NCBI GenBank assembly: GCA_964536375.1 | Contig: CAZHXF010000004.1 | Location: forward strand, 16,952 to 80,951 | Length of the DNA stretch: 64,000 nt | Source of the DNA: Desulfuromonas sp964536375 | Lineage (GTDB): Bacteria > Desulfobacterota > Desulfuromonadia > Desulfuromonadales > Desulfuromonadaceae | Direction of reading: 5' to 3' | In this document: positions 36,721 through 46,224 of the stretch, one piece after another | Layout of the letters: each line of letters begins with the position of its first letter | Position numbering within the stretch: position 1 is the stretch's first letter | The notes under the pieces: model-generated | What the model was told of the DNA's origin: nothing | Databases searched by the model: none | The model's input: only the letters and a program-made list of their open reading frames with translations | Made by a program: the position numbers and the translations under genes

Positions 36721-37647
36721 ATGGTTCTCCATCCTTTTTACAAGACGATCAACAATATATTTAACGAAACAGAGCACGCCTTTGAAGGGCTAACTGGACA
36801 ACGCCGCATTGGCAATATATTAGTCTTGCTCTTCATTGGCGGACTAGCTGGCATTCAGGCCAACTTGTTTGGTTTATTACCGCCAGCGCTAGCTGCCATC
36901 ACCCCGACCAACCATCTGGAAGCTATTGATTTAGTTTTCACCGTATTGCTAGCATTTGAAGCCCTTGGGCTGTTGTTCAGCATGGCGTATTCGGTTTCAA
37001 TATCGGTGGGCAAACAGGTCGAAATCCTGTCATTGGTACTACTGCGAAACATTTTTAAACAGATTTCTCATATTCAAGAACCAGTAGTTTGGAATGATAT
37101 CTCCCCCATAGTAATCGACATCGCGGCATTAGCCTCAGCAGCATTAACTATTTTCATTATCCTCCATTTCTATTATCGCCAAATAGAGCCTAAAATTCTT
37201 AATGATGATGACGATGAAACTGCGCTGTTTATCATCACCAAAAAGGTGATTGCCATTTTGATGATGATTTCCTTTGTCGCCCTATTATCCTTCAACGGGT
37301 GGAACAGTCTATTTTATGGGCACCACAACACCACTTTTGAATCATTTTTCACCCTATTGATCTTCAGCGACATTCTGATCATGTTGATATCCATGCGTTA
37401 CGGCTCATCTTACCGCGTCGCCTTCCGCAACAGTGGCTTTGCAGTAGCTACCCTCATGATTCGCATTGCCCTGATAACACCCCCGCTGTACAGCGCCATT
37501 ATCGGCGTAGTAAGTGCCCTATTCATTCTCGGTATCCGCTTTGCTTACAACAAATATATTCCGTCTGGCTACCAACAACGGCGCGAGGATCTGCGTCGTA
37601 AAAAATGCCCCAACCAATGCACACCATCCCAAGAGGAGACACCATGA
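36721..37647 (+). CDS. Uncharacterised multi-pass membrane protein
   Basis: 308 aa with about seven hydrophobic helices (near 30-60, 75-100, 135-155, 175-200, 210-230, 245-270 and 275-290) and an acidic loop with four Asp before helix 4. The tail is short, charged and cytoplasmic. GAGG precedes ATG 36721. Its stop overlaps the trpB start by four bases (ATGA), so it is co-translated with trpB. I do not recognise a family; a transport role for tryptophan precursors would only be a guess. Confidence 0.7.
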   Translation: MVLHPFYKTINNIFNETEHAFEGLTGQRRIGNILVLLFIGGLAGIQANLFGLLPPALAAITPTNHLEAIDLVFTVLLAFEALGLLFSMAYSVSISVGKQVEILSLVLLRNIFKQISHIQEPVVWNDISPIVIDIAALASAALTIFIILHFYYRQIEPKILNDDDDETALFIITKKVIAILMMISFVALLSFNGWNSLFYGHHNTTFESFFTLLIFSDILIMLISMRYGSSYRVAFRNSGFAVATLMIRIALITPPLYSAIIGVVSALFILGIRFAYNKYIPSGYQQRREDLRRKKCPNQCTPSQEETP

Positions 37648-38831
37648 CCACCAATCTACCTAATGCCCAAGGCTTTTTCGGTGAATACGGCGGGCAGCAA
37701 CTGCCACCCGAATTGAAGCAAGTAATGGACGACATCTCAGCTGCCTATGACGAGATCAAAGTTTCAGAGGATTTCAAAAAAGAGTTAAACGATCTGCTGC
37801 GCCACTATGTTGGTCGTCCCAGCCCAATATATTTCTGTCGCCGCCTAACTGAAAAACTTGGCGGCGCCGAAATCTACCTAAAGCGTGAAGACTTGAACCA
37901 CACCGGCGCCCATAAAATCAACCACTGCCTTGGTGAGGCTCTACTGGCTAAAAAGATGGGCAAGACCAAGATTCTAGCAGAGACAGGTGCCGGGCAACAC
38001 GGAGTAGCCCTGGCTGCAGCTTGCGCTCTCGTCGGAATTACCTGCGAAATCCATATGGGCGAGGTCGACATAGTCAAACAGGCGCCAAATGTGCTGCGCA
38101 TGAAGCTGATGGGCGCTAAGGTAATTCCGGTAAGTCGCGGTACAAGAACGCTGAAAGACGCTGTCGACAGCGCCTTCGAGGAATATTTGAGTGATCCGCA
38201 AAATTTCTTCTATGCCATCGGCTCAGTAGTCGGTCCCCACCCCTTCCCCCAGATGGTGCGCGACTTCCAACAAATTGTCGGCGTCGAAGCCCGCGAACAG
38301 TTTCAGGAGATGACTGACAACCTGCCAGACACACTGGTAGCCTGTGTCGGCGGGGGCAGCAACGCTATGGGCTTATTCACCGCATTTTTAGGTGATAAGG
38401 ATGTTGCCATGGTTGGCGTGGAACCATCAGGGCTCGGCCTTGACACCCCGGATCACGCAGCCACCCTCACGCTAGGTTCCCCAGGAGTGCTGCACGGCAT
38501 GCGCTGCTATCTGTTGCAAGATGAAGCTGGCGAGGCACTGCCGGTGTACTCTATCGCTGCAGGTCTAGATTACCCCGGCGTAGGTCCCCAGCACTGTCAT
38601 TTAAAGGATATTAAACGTGTCACTTACGAACACGCCACAGATCAAGAGTGTCTGGACGCATTCGTAATGTTATCGCGTACCGAAGGGATTATTCCGGCAC
38701 TGGAAAGTGCCCACGCTCTCGCGTACGCCTTCCGTGTAGCGCCACAGATGAGCGGTAAACGCATCCTGGTAAACCTCAGCGGTCGCGGCGACAAGGATCT
38801 GGAATTTGTCGCAGAAAGGTTACACCTGTAA
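37644..38831 (+). CDS. trpB: Tryptophan synthase beta chain
   Basis: PLP enzyme joining indole and serine to tryptophan. 395 aa, TrpB1-type. The PLP lysine is in KREDLNHTGAHKINH near residue 87; ETGAGQHG and the phosphate loop GGGSNAMG are present. ATG 37644 has GAGGAG upstream. There is no trpA beside it, unlike the usual trp operon. It may work with an alpha chain encoded elsewhere or salvage free indole. Confidence 0.95.
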   Translation: MTTNLPNAQGFFGEYGGQQLPPELKQVMDDISAAYDEIKVSEDFKKELNDLLRHYVGRPSPIYFCRRLTEKLGGAEIYLKREDLNHTGAHKINHCLGEALLAKKMGKTKILAETGAGQHGVALAAACALVGITCEIHMGEVDIVKQAPNVLRMKLMGAKVIPVSRGTRTLKDAVDSAFEEYLSDPQNFFYAIGSVVGPHPFPQMVRDFQQIVGVEAREQFQEMTDNLPDTLVACVGGGSNAMGLFTAFLGDKDVAMVGVEPSGLGLDTPDHAATLTLGSPGVLHGMRCYLLQDEAGEALPVYSIAAGLDYPGVGPQHCHLKDIKRVTYEHATDQECLDAFVMLSRTEGIIPALESAHALAYAFRVAPQMSGKRILVNLSGRGDKDLEFVAERLHL

Positions 38832-38832
38832 C

Positions 38833-39309
38833 ATGATCTCCATAGCTGGCTGGTGGCGCCAGTTACGCTTACGCATGACCGGTAAGGAGTTAATCCTTAC
38901 CGGTCACTGCTGCCAATGCGGAGCCTGTTGTCGGCGTCTACAGCTAGAGCACCGAGGCAAATGGCTACGCTCCAAACGCAAATTCAACACATTGGTCAAA
39001 ACTGACCCAGAATTTGCCCGTTTTGAAATTGTCGGCCGCGATAAACAGGGATTGCTGGTATTCAACTGCCGCATGCTAGACAGTGACAATCACTGCACAG
39101 ATTACCAACAGCGCCCGCAACTGTGTCGTGATTTTCCGCATAAAGGGATTTTTCTCTGTGGCGGAGCCCTGCCCAAAGGGTGCGGTTTCACCCTGAGTGA
39201 AGGAATTCCCTTTGCCAGGATTCTGCATCAGCAGCAAAGCAAACACCACACCACCAGCCCCAGTGAACAAGGAGCCCGCCATGGGCACAACAACATCAAC
39301 AATTCTTGA
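38833..39309 (+). CDS. YkgJ-family cysteine-cluster protein
   Basis: 158 aa. Cysteines clustered at 26, 27, 29, 32 and 33 (GHCCQCGACCRRL) together with later CTDYQQRPQLCRDFP and CGGALPKGC segments match the YkgJ/UPF0153 family, thought to bind iron or zinc. Function unknown. It starts one base after the trpB stop and overlaps the cysteine synthase start by 29 bases, so it belongs to the same operon. Its beginning (GWWRQLRLRMTG) is basic. Confidence 0.8.
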   Translation: MISIAGWWRQLRLRMTGKELILTGHCCQCGACCRRLQLEHRGKWLRSKRKFNTLVKTDPEFARFEIVGRDKQGLLVFNCRMLDSDNHCTDYQQRPQLCRDFPHKGIFLCGGALPKGCGFTLSEGIPFARILHQQQSKHHTTSPSEQGARHGHNNINNS

Positions 39310-40195
39310 CCTTATCGGCAACACCCCCATGCTGCGCCTGACCAGCATGGAAACACCGGACAGTGCGGCTATCTGGGCCAAGCTGGAAAGTGCCAACCCA
39401 GGTGGCAGCATTAAAGATCGTGTGGCATTGGGCATGGTTGAACAGGCTGAGCACGATAATTTATTAACACCCGGCGCGCACTTGGTCGAACCCACCAGCG
39501 GCAACACCGGCATCGGCTTAGCCTTGGTATGCGCCGTCAAAGGTTACCCAATAACCCTAGTGATGCCGGAAAGCATGAGCGTGGAACGCCGCCACCTGCT
39601 CCTAGCCCTTGGAGCACAGCTGCTATTGACTCCCGCAAGTGCAGGCATGGCAGGGGCAATAGCCCGCGCCGAGAAACTCAGCCAAGAGCAAGGTTATTTT
39701 ATGGTACAGCAATTTAACAACCCGGCTAATCCTGCCACCCATCAACGCAGCACCGGTCCAGAGATATATCAGCAACGCGACGGTAACATCGATGCCTTTG
39801 TGACTGCAGTAGGTACCGGCGGTACCATAACTGGGGTCGGGCGCTATCTGCGTCAGCAATTGCATAAGATAGACATCATTGCCGTGGAACCATCAGCTTC
39901 GGCAGTGCTCTCCGGTAAATCGCCTGGACCACATGCCATTCAGGGTATTGGCGCCGGTTTTATCCCCGACATCCTAGATACCTCTATTTACAATGAGATC
40001 ATTAGTGTCAGCGACGCAAACGCGATCAGCACCACGGTACAACTGGCACGTAATGGTATTTGCTGCGGCATCTCCAGTGGTGCCAATGTATATGCCAGCC
40101 AGCGCATCGCCCGCAGGCTCGGTGCCGACAAACACGTGGTAACCACCATCTGCGACAGCGGCGAGCGCTACCTGTCTACGGGGATTTTTAACTGA
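39281..40195 (+). CDS. cysK: Cysteine synthase (O-acetylserine sulfhydrylase)
   Basis: PLP enzyme making cysteine from O-acetylserine and sulfide. 304 aa. Motifs: GNTPMLRL, the PLP lysine in ANPGGSIKDRVALGM, the substrate loop PTSGNTGIGLA, phosphate loop GTGGTITG, and SSGAN near the C-terminus. ATG 39281 has AAGGAG upstream and overlaps the YkgJ gene. Whether it is CysK or CysM type cannot be settled here. The adjacent nuclease gene starts within its stop. Confidence 0.93.
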   Translation: MGTTTSTILDLIGNTPMLRLTSMETPDSAAIWAKLESANPGGSIKDRVALGMVEQAEHDNLLTPGAHLVEPTSGNTGIGLALVCAVKGYPITLVMPESMSVERRHLLLALGAQLLLTPASAGMAGAIARAEKLSQEQGYFMVQQFNNPANPATHQRSTGPEIYQQRDGNIDAFVTAVGTGGTITGVGRYLRQQLHKIDIIAVEPSASAVLSGKSPGPHAIQGIGAGFIPDILDTSIYNEIISVSDANAISTTVQLARNGICCGISSGANVYASQRIARRLGADKHVVTTICDSGERYLSTGIFN

Positions 40196-40800
40196 TGAGC
40201 CATAGTATTCGCCTCACGTACAGCATAATTATCATACTTCTGTGTTTATCTGTCACTGCACTAGCTTCTCTGGCACAGGCAAGCACAGCAGTCAAGCATG
40301 GCGTTGTCACCTGGGTCTATGATGGTGACACCATCCAGATACAAGGGATAGGAACGGTACGCTTAATAGGCATAGATTGCCCGGAAAAAATAGAGACGGA
40401 TCGTGATTGGAAGTATCTGAGAATGGGTTGCAAAAATCGCGACACGCTGCGCGCAAACAGCAGCGACACGTTGAAAAAAGTTATCCAGCTATGCAAGGGT
40501 AAAAACGTACAACTCCAAGGTGGCAGCGATAAGACAGACATCTATGGTCGCATGTTGGCATATGTGTGGCTACCCGACGGCAGGATGCTCAATCGCATCA
40601 TGCTGCAGGAAGGCTGCGCCATGGTCTATCGCCGCTTTAATTTTATCCACAAAGATGATTTTATCCAACTGGAGAGCATAGCACGCCAGCAACAGCGCGG
40701 CATATGGAGCGGAGTCTGTAAAGAAGACCTGGAAAACGCTATAGACTATTCACTGGATCCACAGGACAAGAAGAGAGCAGCCCGCGAGCACAGGCAATAA
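40195..40800 (+). CDS. Secreted thermonuclease-family (SNase-like) nuclease
   Basis: 201 aa with a signal peptide (hydrophobic to about 28, ending LAQA). The SNase domain follows: WVYDGDTIQI, VRLIGIDCPE (catalytic Arg, Asp and Glu region), YGRMLAYVWLPDG and GIWSG. All Staphylococcus-nuclease active residues seem represented, so a Ca2+-dependent periplasmic or extracellular nuclease is expected. It overlaps the cysK stop by one base. Convergent with nudC. Confidence 0.87.
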   Translation: MSHSIRLTYSIIIILLCLSVTALASLAQASTAVKHGVVTWVYDGDTIQIQGIGTVRLIGIDCPEKIETDRDWKYLRMGCKNRDTLRANSSDTLKKVIQLCKGKNVQLQGGSDKTDIYGRMLAYVWLPDGRMLNRIMLQEGCAMVYRRFNFIHKDDFIQLESIARQQQRGIWSGVCKEDLENAIDYSLDPQDKKRAAREHRQ

Positions 40801-40803
40801 CAA

Positions 40804-41646
40804 CTACAAATAGTGATCCAGCATAAACCGGGCAATACTGCGCTGTGATGGTAGCAGAGGCAAGTCGGTACGCGCAAACCAGCGCGCGTCCTCCAGTTCA
40901 GTTTTATCGACCACAACATCACCGCTAGCATACTCTGCAATAAAACCCATCATGTGCTGGCTGGGAAACGGCCACGCTTGGCTACCGATATATTTAATGT
41001 TTTTTACCACGATGCCAGTTTCCTCCAACACTTCGCGCTCTACCGTCTCTTCCAAACATTCTCCCGGTTCAACAAAACCAGCCACCAGACTATAGCGCCC
41101 GGCAATCCAATTGGCCTTACGCGTCAACAACACTTCATCGCCGCGGGTTATCAGCACAATTATACATGGATGTACGTGGGGGTAATGACTGCTCTTGCAG
41201 TCCAGACACTCTTTTCCCCACTCCCCCGCTAAAAAATCCATACTAGCTCCACATCTGGAGCAATATTGACTATTCTTATGCCAATTAAGCATCTGCTGCC
41301 CTAAGGCAGCTAAAGATAACAGTGCCAGTGGTAGTTGCGGATCATCTGCCATTATGTTGAGGGCCAGCGTTTCTGGCGGACACGGCAGGGAGCTTGAGTA
41401 GCGGGCAACACGACACGTCTGCCCGCGCCAATAACCAATAAATAGCGGTGGGTCAACTACCATATGAGGTTTGACGCGTAACAGATCACCAGTCTGTTGC
41501 TCCACCAACACACAGCCACCCTGTAAAATCAACCATACCCCGGCTGATTGCGGATCCTTATCTGGCGAGAGGAACTCGAACTCTTTCCCCAAACTATGTT
41601 TATTGAATGGCAAATGCAGCGCTGATGCAAAATATTCTGGTAACAT
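40804..41646 (-). CDS. nudC: NADH pyrophosphatase (Nudix)
   Basis: 280 aa. Cleaves NADH or NAD-capped RNA to the mononucleotide. A zinc ribbon (CSRCGA and CLDC) lies near 130-152. The Nudix box GFVEPGECLEETVEREVLEE follows, then SQAWPFPSQHMMGF, which is the NADH-family signature. The N-terminal 110 residues are the family-specific domain. It starts about 12 bases after the stop of the U32 gene, so they form one leftward unit. Confidence 0.94.
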   Translation of the reverse strand: MLPEYFASALHLPFNKHSLGKEFEFLSPDKDPQSAGVWLILQGGCVLVEQQTGDLLRVKPHMVVDPPLFIGYWRGQTCRVARYSSSLPCPPETLALNIMADDPQLPLALLSLAALGQQMLNWHKNSQYCSRCGASMDFLAGEWGKECLDCKSSHYPHVHPCIIVLITRGDEVLLTRKANWIAGRYSLVAGFVEPGECLEETVEREVLEETGIVVKNIKYIGSQAWPFPSQHMMGFIAEYASGDVVVDKTELEDARWFARTDLPLLPSQRSIARFMLDHYL

Positions 41647-41658
41647 TTTTAATCTCTC

Positions 41659-42894
41659 TTAAGCTTTCTGGCGGCGCAGCATATCCCCTACTGCGACCTC
41701 AATAGGCATCGGCATCCACACCTGGGCATTTGGTTGGATTATTTCAACATTATTACCGTCGCTATCACGACATACTGGAGCACAAAATTCATGCTGGCGC
41801 ATGTTGGGTCCAATTAACTCTATAACATCACCACGGTAAAAGCGGTTCCGCCCCTCAACGCGCACCAGCAGCTGTGAACCATCCATGATTACTTCGCGCA
41901 CGATACCGATAAAATCATGTGTACGTAAATAGCTTGAATCTGCGCTATGCACCGCCGCGTCCTCCGCCGGCAGAAAATCTCCAGTATAGGGGCGATGGCT
42001 GACCTTATCCAGCTCTGCACGCCACAGTGGGTCACAACAATAATTTTGCGCATCAGCCAGATAGCTATCCAAAGCCGCCCGGTATACCCGGGTAACAGCA
42101 GCAACATAGTAGAGGGTTTTCATCCGCCCCTCAATCTTCAGGCTGTTAACACCAGCAGCAATGAGTTGCGGCAATTGCTCCAGCAGACACAGATCACGGC
42201 TGTTCATTATGTAGGTGCCATGACGATCTTCCTCAATCGGGAATTGTTGTTGCGGTCGCGTCTGCTCCACCAGAGCATAGTTCCAGCGGCAGGGCTGGGC
42301 ACAGGCTCCTTCATTGGCACTGCGACCAGTTAATGCTGTCGACAACAGGCAGCGCCCCGAATAAGCCACACACATAGCACCATGGACAAACACCTCCAGC
42401 TCAATTTCTGTTTGCTCTCTGATGGTGGCAATTTCGGTCATATTCAGCTCGCGCGCCAGATTGACCCGCTGCACCCCCTGCTGCTGCCAAAACTGGCACG
42501 CAGGACCATTGATAGTATTAGCCTGGGTGGACAGATGGATCTCACGCTGAGGATCAAGGTGCCTCACCCGCTGCAGCACTCCCGGATCTGAGACAATATA
42601 GGCATCGATATCCAGTACTTGCAATTGCTCCAGATAATCATCGAGTTGCTCCATATCACTCGGGCGTACGTAGGCATTCAGTGTCAAAAACAACCGTTTA
42701 CCGTGCTGGTGCACCAAGGTAACCGCAGCGGACAAATCGGCAAGGCTAAAATTGCCCGCACTAGCGCGTAAACCAAATTGCTCACCACCTACATACACGG
42801 CATCAGCACCGTAAAGCAGTGCTACTTTTAATTTATCCATGTCACCAGCCGGGACCAGTAATTCTGGCACCGCTGGAAAAAAAGTATTTCTCAT
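41659..42894 (-). CDS. trhP: U32-family tRNA hydroxylation protein (TrhP-like)
   Basis: About 411 aa. The U32 signature EVFVHGAMCVAYSGRCLLS is near residue 175, with further conserved Cys (GACAQPCRWNY) and SLKIEGRMKT. In E. coli the U32 protein YegQ (TrhP) is needed for prephenate-dependent 5-hydroxylation of U34 in tRNA; other U32 proteins act on rRNA or ubiquinone, so the precise target is likely but not certain. I start it at ATG 42894, which has GGAG upstream. Confidence 0.85.
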   Translation of the reverse strand: MRNTFFPAVPELLVPAGDMDKLKVALLYGADAVYVGGEQFGLRASAGNFSLADLSAAVTLVHQHGKRLFLTLNAYVRPSDMEQLDDYLEQLQVLDIDAYIVSDPGVLQRVRHLDPQREIHLSTQANTINGPACQFWQQQGVQRVNLARELNMTEIATIREQTEIELEVFVHGAMCVAYSGRCLLSTALTGRSANEGACAQPCRWNYALVEQTRPQQQFPIEEDRHGTYIMNSRDLCLLEQLPQLIAAGVNSLKIEGRMKTLYYVAAVTRVYRAALDSYLADAQNYCCDPLWRAELDKVSHRPYTGDFLPAEDAAVHSADSSYLRTHDFIGIVREVIMDGSQLLVRVEGRNRFYRGDVIELIGPNMRQHEFCAPVCRDSDGNNVEIIQPNAQVWMPMPIEVAVGDMLRRQKA

Positions 42895-43052
42895 TTCACT
42901 TCGCTCCGTTCCATTGCCCCAAGGCAACAACTACGATTCATCTTGCTGCCACCAATTCGCAACTATATACCATGCACACTGTGACTTCGAGCGCGTTGTG
43001 TATAATTGTCTCAAACTCTGATCCTCAGCACCTACTTTGCCAAGTTTCGCCC

Positions 43053-43079
43053 TTGACAAGGTGGGGAAAAAGCTATAAA
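43053..43079 (+). promoter_or_regulatory. Possible cpoB promoter
   Basis: TTGACA (43053-43058) is followed by TATAAATAT from 43074, giving a spacer of 15 to 17 bases depending on the -10 chosen. It points toward the lipoprotein gene at 43180. Confidence 0.4.
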
Positions 43080-43118
43080 TATTAGAATATTTTTTCAATA
43101 AATTTTTATACTGTTTTA

Positions 43119-43132
43119 GTAAGCTAGCTTAC
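43119..43132. promoter_or_regulatory. Perfect 14-bp palindrome before cpoB
   Basis: GTAAGCTAGCTTAC is a perfect palindrome 48 bases before the cpoB start and downstream of the candidate promoter at 43053, so a bound repressor would block transcription. It recalls the CTAG-centred palindrome at 17585. Otherwise 42895-43179 contains only AT-rich sequence. Confidence 0.4.
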
Positions 43133-43179
43133 GTTACTACTTAGTCTATCCTCCTCGCACAAGATAGGAAAACCGCTGC

Positions 43180-43896
43180 ATGCGTTGTGTCACATTGTTC
43201 TGTTTGGGATCGCTTATTATTCTGCTGGCAAGTTGCGTTGCTCAACCGCCGGCCACAGCACTGCGCCCCGCATCAACTCGCCCGTTGGAGCAACAGCTAA
43301 AAGCTCAAGATAGGCAAATAGAAAAGTTAGTCACAGAAACACAGCAACTTTCTATAACCGTCGGTGCCAATCAAAATGAATTATCGGCTTTACGTAATGA
43401 AGTTCAGCTACTGAAGAATAATAAACAGCAGCAGACGCCAATTACTCCGCGTAGAACCGAGGGTCCAGACCGCGGCATAAATAGTCAGCTAAAACAGCAG
43501 AGCACACCATCTCAACCAAGCGCAACAGAACTATATTTGAGTGGGTTTTCGGCATATACCAGCGGAGATTACCCCCCAGCGGTGGATAATTTTTCCTCCT
43601 TTATCCGCAGTTATCCGCGCAATCCCTATATACCAAATGCCTATTACTGGCTAGGTGAAACTTATCTGGCTCAGGATAAAAGACAAATTGCCATAGAGGT
43701 ATTTAGCGCGTTAGTAAATGATTATCCTAAGGCAAGCAAAGCTGCAGATGCTCAGCTAAAATTGGCGCAAATTTACGCCCAACTCAATCAGCCACAACAA
43801 GCAATGGCGGCACTTTTAACGTTAAGGCAACAGTATCCAGACAGTACGGCAAGTAAAAATATACCTGTAGATTTACTCGATTCGCTTTCGCACTAA
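43180..43896 (+). CDS. cpoB: CpoB/YbgF-like TPR lipoprotein
   Basis: 238 aa. Lipobox LASC near residue 19 predicts lipidation. A coiled coil rich in Gln, Leu and Glu spans about 40-85, then a low-complexity linker, then three TPR-like units (YLSGFSAYTSGDY, AYYWLGETYLAQD, AQLKLAQIYAQL), the YbgF layout. In other bacteria this protein links cell-wall synthesis to outer-membrane constriction with Tol-Pal. No tol or pal genes are next to it here; a LysM protein follows. Confidence 0.82.
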   Translation: MRCVTLFCLGSLIILLASCVAQPPATALRPASTRPLEQQLKAQDRQIEKLVTETQQLSITVGANQNELSALRNEVQLLKNNKQQQTPITPRRTEGPDRGINSQLKQQSTPSQPSATELYLSGFSAYTSGDYPPAVDNFSSFIRSYPRNPYIPNAYYWLGETYLAQDKRQIAIEVFSALVNDYPKASKAADAQLKLAQIYAQLNQPQQAMAALLTLRQQYPDSTASKNIPVDLLDSLSH

Positions 43897-43966
43897 CAAT
43901 TATTGCGAAAAACACGGGTCATAAATTAGCGTCCACACTTGGCCTGCGCATCATAAGGAGATCAAA

Positions 43967-44959
43967 ATGAGTTTACGCAAACTGTTAATTATTATCTGCC
44001 TGCTTGCCCTGCCCTCTCTGGCAAGTTCCAGAGAAAATCCCTACATTTATACCGTGCAAAAAGGGGATACTCTGTGGGGAGTTTCACAGCGTTTCATCAC
44101 TGATCCCATGTACTGGCCAAACCTCTGGGCCAACAACCCGTTTATCCGCAATCCCCATTTGATCTATCCCGGACAAAAGTTAGCCATTTACGATGGGCGC
44201 ATTGAGCTGGTACCGGAATATCAACAACCTGCGATGGTCGCGCCAGCTCAGCCAGCTGAGGAATTACCAGTCCCCCAAGAGGAGATAATTCTCAAAGTCT
44301 ACGGCGAGCTCAACAGCTTCATCAGCACTGACAACCTAGACTCTGCCGGACGCATTGTCGATACCGTTGACAATCGCATCATGATGACAGAAAACGACAC
44401 CGCCTTTGTACAGATGCAGGAAGCCGCCAGTGTGGGCGATACATACGATATCTTCTCGGTGGGCAAGGTTGTCAAACATCCACAGACTGGCGAAAAAATT
44501 GGCAACCAGATAACTTGGCGCGGCAAATTACTACTTAGTCAAGCACATGAGCAGGTATATTCCGGAACCATCACCACGGCCGTTGGCGAAATAGTGCGTG
44601 GCGACATTCTGCTGCCAGCAACAGAATACGAGAATACTGTTGTCCTCAAGCGTGCCGCGCAACAGGTTGACGCCTGTATAATCGCTGCCCATCCGGAAAA
44701 GATCGCCTTTGCTCAATATGATATATTCTATATTGATCAAGGCAGTGACGATGGTATTGAGGTCGGCAACATGCTGACTATTGTGCGTCCGCGCGACCCC
44801 AGTGAGTTGGCTCTTCAGGATCGCGATATCGTACTCCCCGACACCCTGTTGGGACGCGCACTGGTTGTTAAATCTGAGCCAAATGTAGCAGCGGCTTTGA
44901 TTCTAAAATCATCGGAGCCGGTTTACCGTGGCGACTATGTATTCAGCGAAACTGAATAG
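43967..44959 (+). CDS. LysM-domain envelope protein
   Basis: 330 aa with a signal peptide (cleaved near SLASS). One LysM domain at about residues 26-75 (YTVQKGDTLWGVSQRF and LIYPGQKLAIYDG) binds peptidoglycan. The remaining 250 residues form a conserved tail of beta-rich segments with unknown function. AAGGAG before ATG 43967. It is followed by a strong terminator and then dprA, an order seen in Geobacter-type genomes. Confidence 0.88.
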   Translation: MSLRKLLIIICLLALPSLASSRENPYIYTVQKGDTLWGVSQRFITDPMYWPNLWANNPFIRNPHLIYPGQKLAIYDGRIELVPEYQQPAMVAPAQPAEELPVPQEEIILKVYGELNSFISTDNLDSAGRIVDTVDNRIMMTENDTAFVQMQEAASVGDTYDIFSVGKVVKHPQTGEKIGNQITWRGKLLLSQAHEQVYSGTITTAVGEIVRGDILLPATEYENTVVLKRAAQQVDACIIAAHPEKIAFAQYDIFYIDQGSDDGIEVGNMLTIVRPRDPSELALQDRDIVLPDTLLGRALVVKSEPNVAAALILKSSEPVYRGDYVFSETE

Positions 44960-45003
44960 CCGCACCATACACCACCAAGCGGCACACAATGTATTCCTCT
45001 AGA

Positions 45004-45037
45004 AAAAAAGGATTGAGCTTAGGTTCAATCCTTTTTT
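45004..45037 (+). terminator. Rho-independent terminator after the LysM gene
   Basis: AAAAAAGGATTGA pairs with TCAATCCTTTTTT around a short loop. The T-run on the plus strand and A-run before make a strong, possibly bidirectional terminator between the LysM gene and dprA. Confidence 0.92.
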
Positions 45038-45080
45038 CTTCGCCACATCATTAATATACACCAACAAGGGCAGTGATTAT

Positions 45081-46178
45081 ATGCAAGCCAATGTGCAACA
45101 GGACTGGTTACGCCTACACCTAACCGTCGGATTGGGTCGTGTTGGCATAATCAAACTAATATCCACCTTTGGCAGTGCCGCGGCGGCTCTGGAAAAGTCC
45201 CGCCACCAATGGGCACAACAGGCGGGCTTAACCTCTGTGCGCATCAGCGATCCACCGCCAGTGAGTGACCAGAGATTTATTCAGGCCTGGAAAAAGCTGC
45301 TCAGCTGTCAAGCCCGCATCATAAGCTTATGGGATGAAGAATACCCGGCGCTGTTGCGCACCATCCACGACCCACCGGCACTACTATATGTGCGCGGACA
45401 ACTCCCAGAACAGAGGTGTTTCGCTATCGTCGGCTCACGCCAAGCTACCACTGAAGGGACCCGATTTGCTCGCGAGATCGCCAGCAGTTTGGCGCGGCAC
45501 AATATATGTGTTATCAGTGGCCTAGCCCGCGGCATCGACACTGCAGCCCACAGAGGTGCCATTGAAGGCGGCGGCTCCACGGTAGCAGTGCTGGGTAGCG
45601 GCATAGACAGAATATATCCATCTGAAAACAAGAAAATTTTTCACCAAATATGTCAGCAGGGCGCAATAATTTCTGAATACTCTCCCGGCACCGCACCGCA
45701 TGCCGGTCACTTCCCGGCACGTAATCGTATTATCAGCGGCTTGAGTGAAGGGGTGCTTATAGTAGAAGCTGCGCACAAAAGCGGCTCATTAATTACTGCC
45801 GATTTTGCCCTCGAGCAAGGACGAGATGTCTATGCGGCACCGGGGTCTGCTTACAACCCACACTGCCAGGGATCATTGCATCTGTTAAAGCAAGGGGCTA
45901 TTTTAACTACTGACACTAGTGACATTCTGGACAATTTAAATATAGACGAACTATCAATGCAGCAACTTCCAGCGACTAAATATGATGTAACACGGTTAAG
46001 TGAAAAACAAAAAATACTTTACGACATCCTCCTGCCAACGCCGCTACATCTGGATCAACTGGCACAGCAAAGTGGCTTGACACCCATGGACGTTTCGGCT
46101 ATCGTGCTGCACTTAGAGCTAGAAGGCCTCGCATCTTCTCTGCCAGGAGGTCGCTACATACGAGGCTTTGCAGGTTAA
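45081..46178 (+). CDS. dprA: DNA processing protein A
   Basis: 365 aa. Binds incoming single-stranded DNA and loads RecA during natural transformation. The Rossmann-fold core has FAIVGSRQATTEG, ISGLARGIDTAAHRGA and VAVLGSGIDRIYPSEN motifs, and the C-terminal winged-helix domain is at 310-365. The order dprA-smg-topA-trmFO follows. ATG 45081 starts well after the terminator, so a promoter is expected near 45040-45070. Confidence 0.95.
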   Translation: MQANVQQDWLRLHLTVGLGRVGIIKLISTFGSAAAALEKSRHQWAQQAGLTSVRISDPPPVSDQRFIQAWKKLLSCQARIISLWDEEYPALLRTIHDPPALLYVRGQLPEQRCFAIVGSRQATTEGTRFAREIASSLARHNICVISGLARGIDTAAHRGAIEGGGSTVAVLGSGIDRIYPSENKKIFHQICQQGAIISEYSPGTAPHAGHFPARNRIISGLSEGVLIVEAAHKSGSLITADFALEQGRDVYAAPGSAYNPHCQGSLHLLKQGAILTTDTSDILDNLNIDELSMQQLPATKYDVTRLSEKQKILYDILLPTPLHLDQLAQQSGLTPMDVSAIVLHLELEGLASSLPGGRYIRGFAG

Positions 46179-46224
46179 AATTCTGGCAGCGCAGCGAGCA
46201 ACATTATTTTTACATAGGTGAGAT

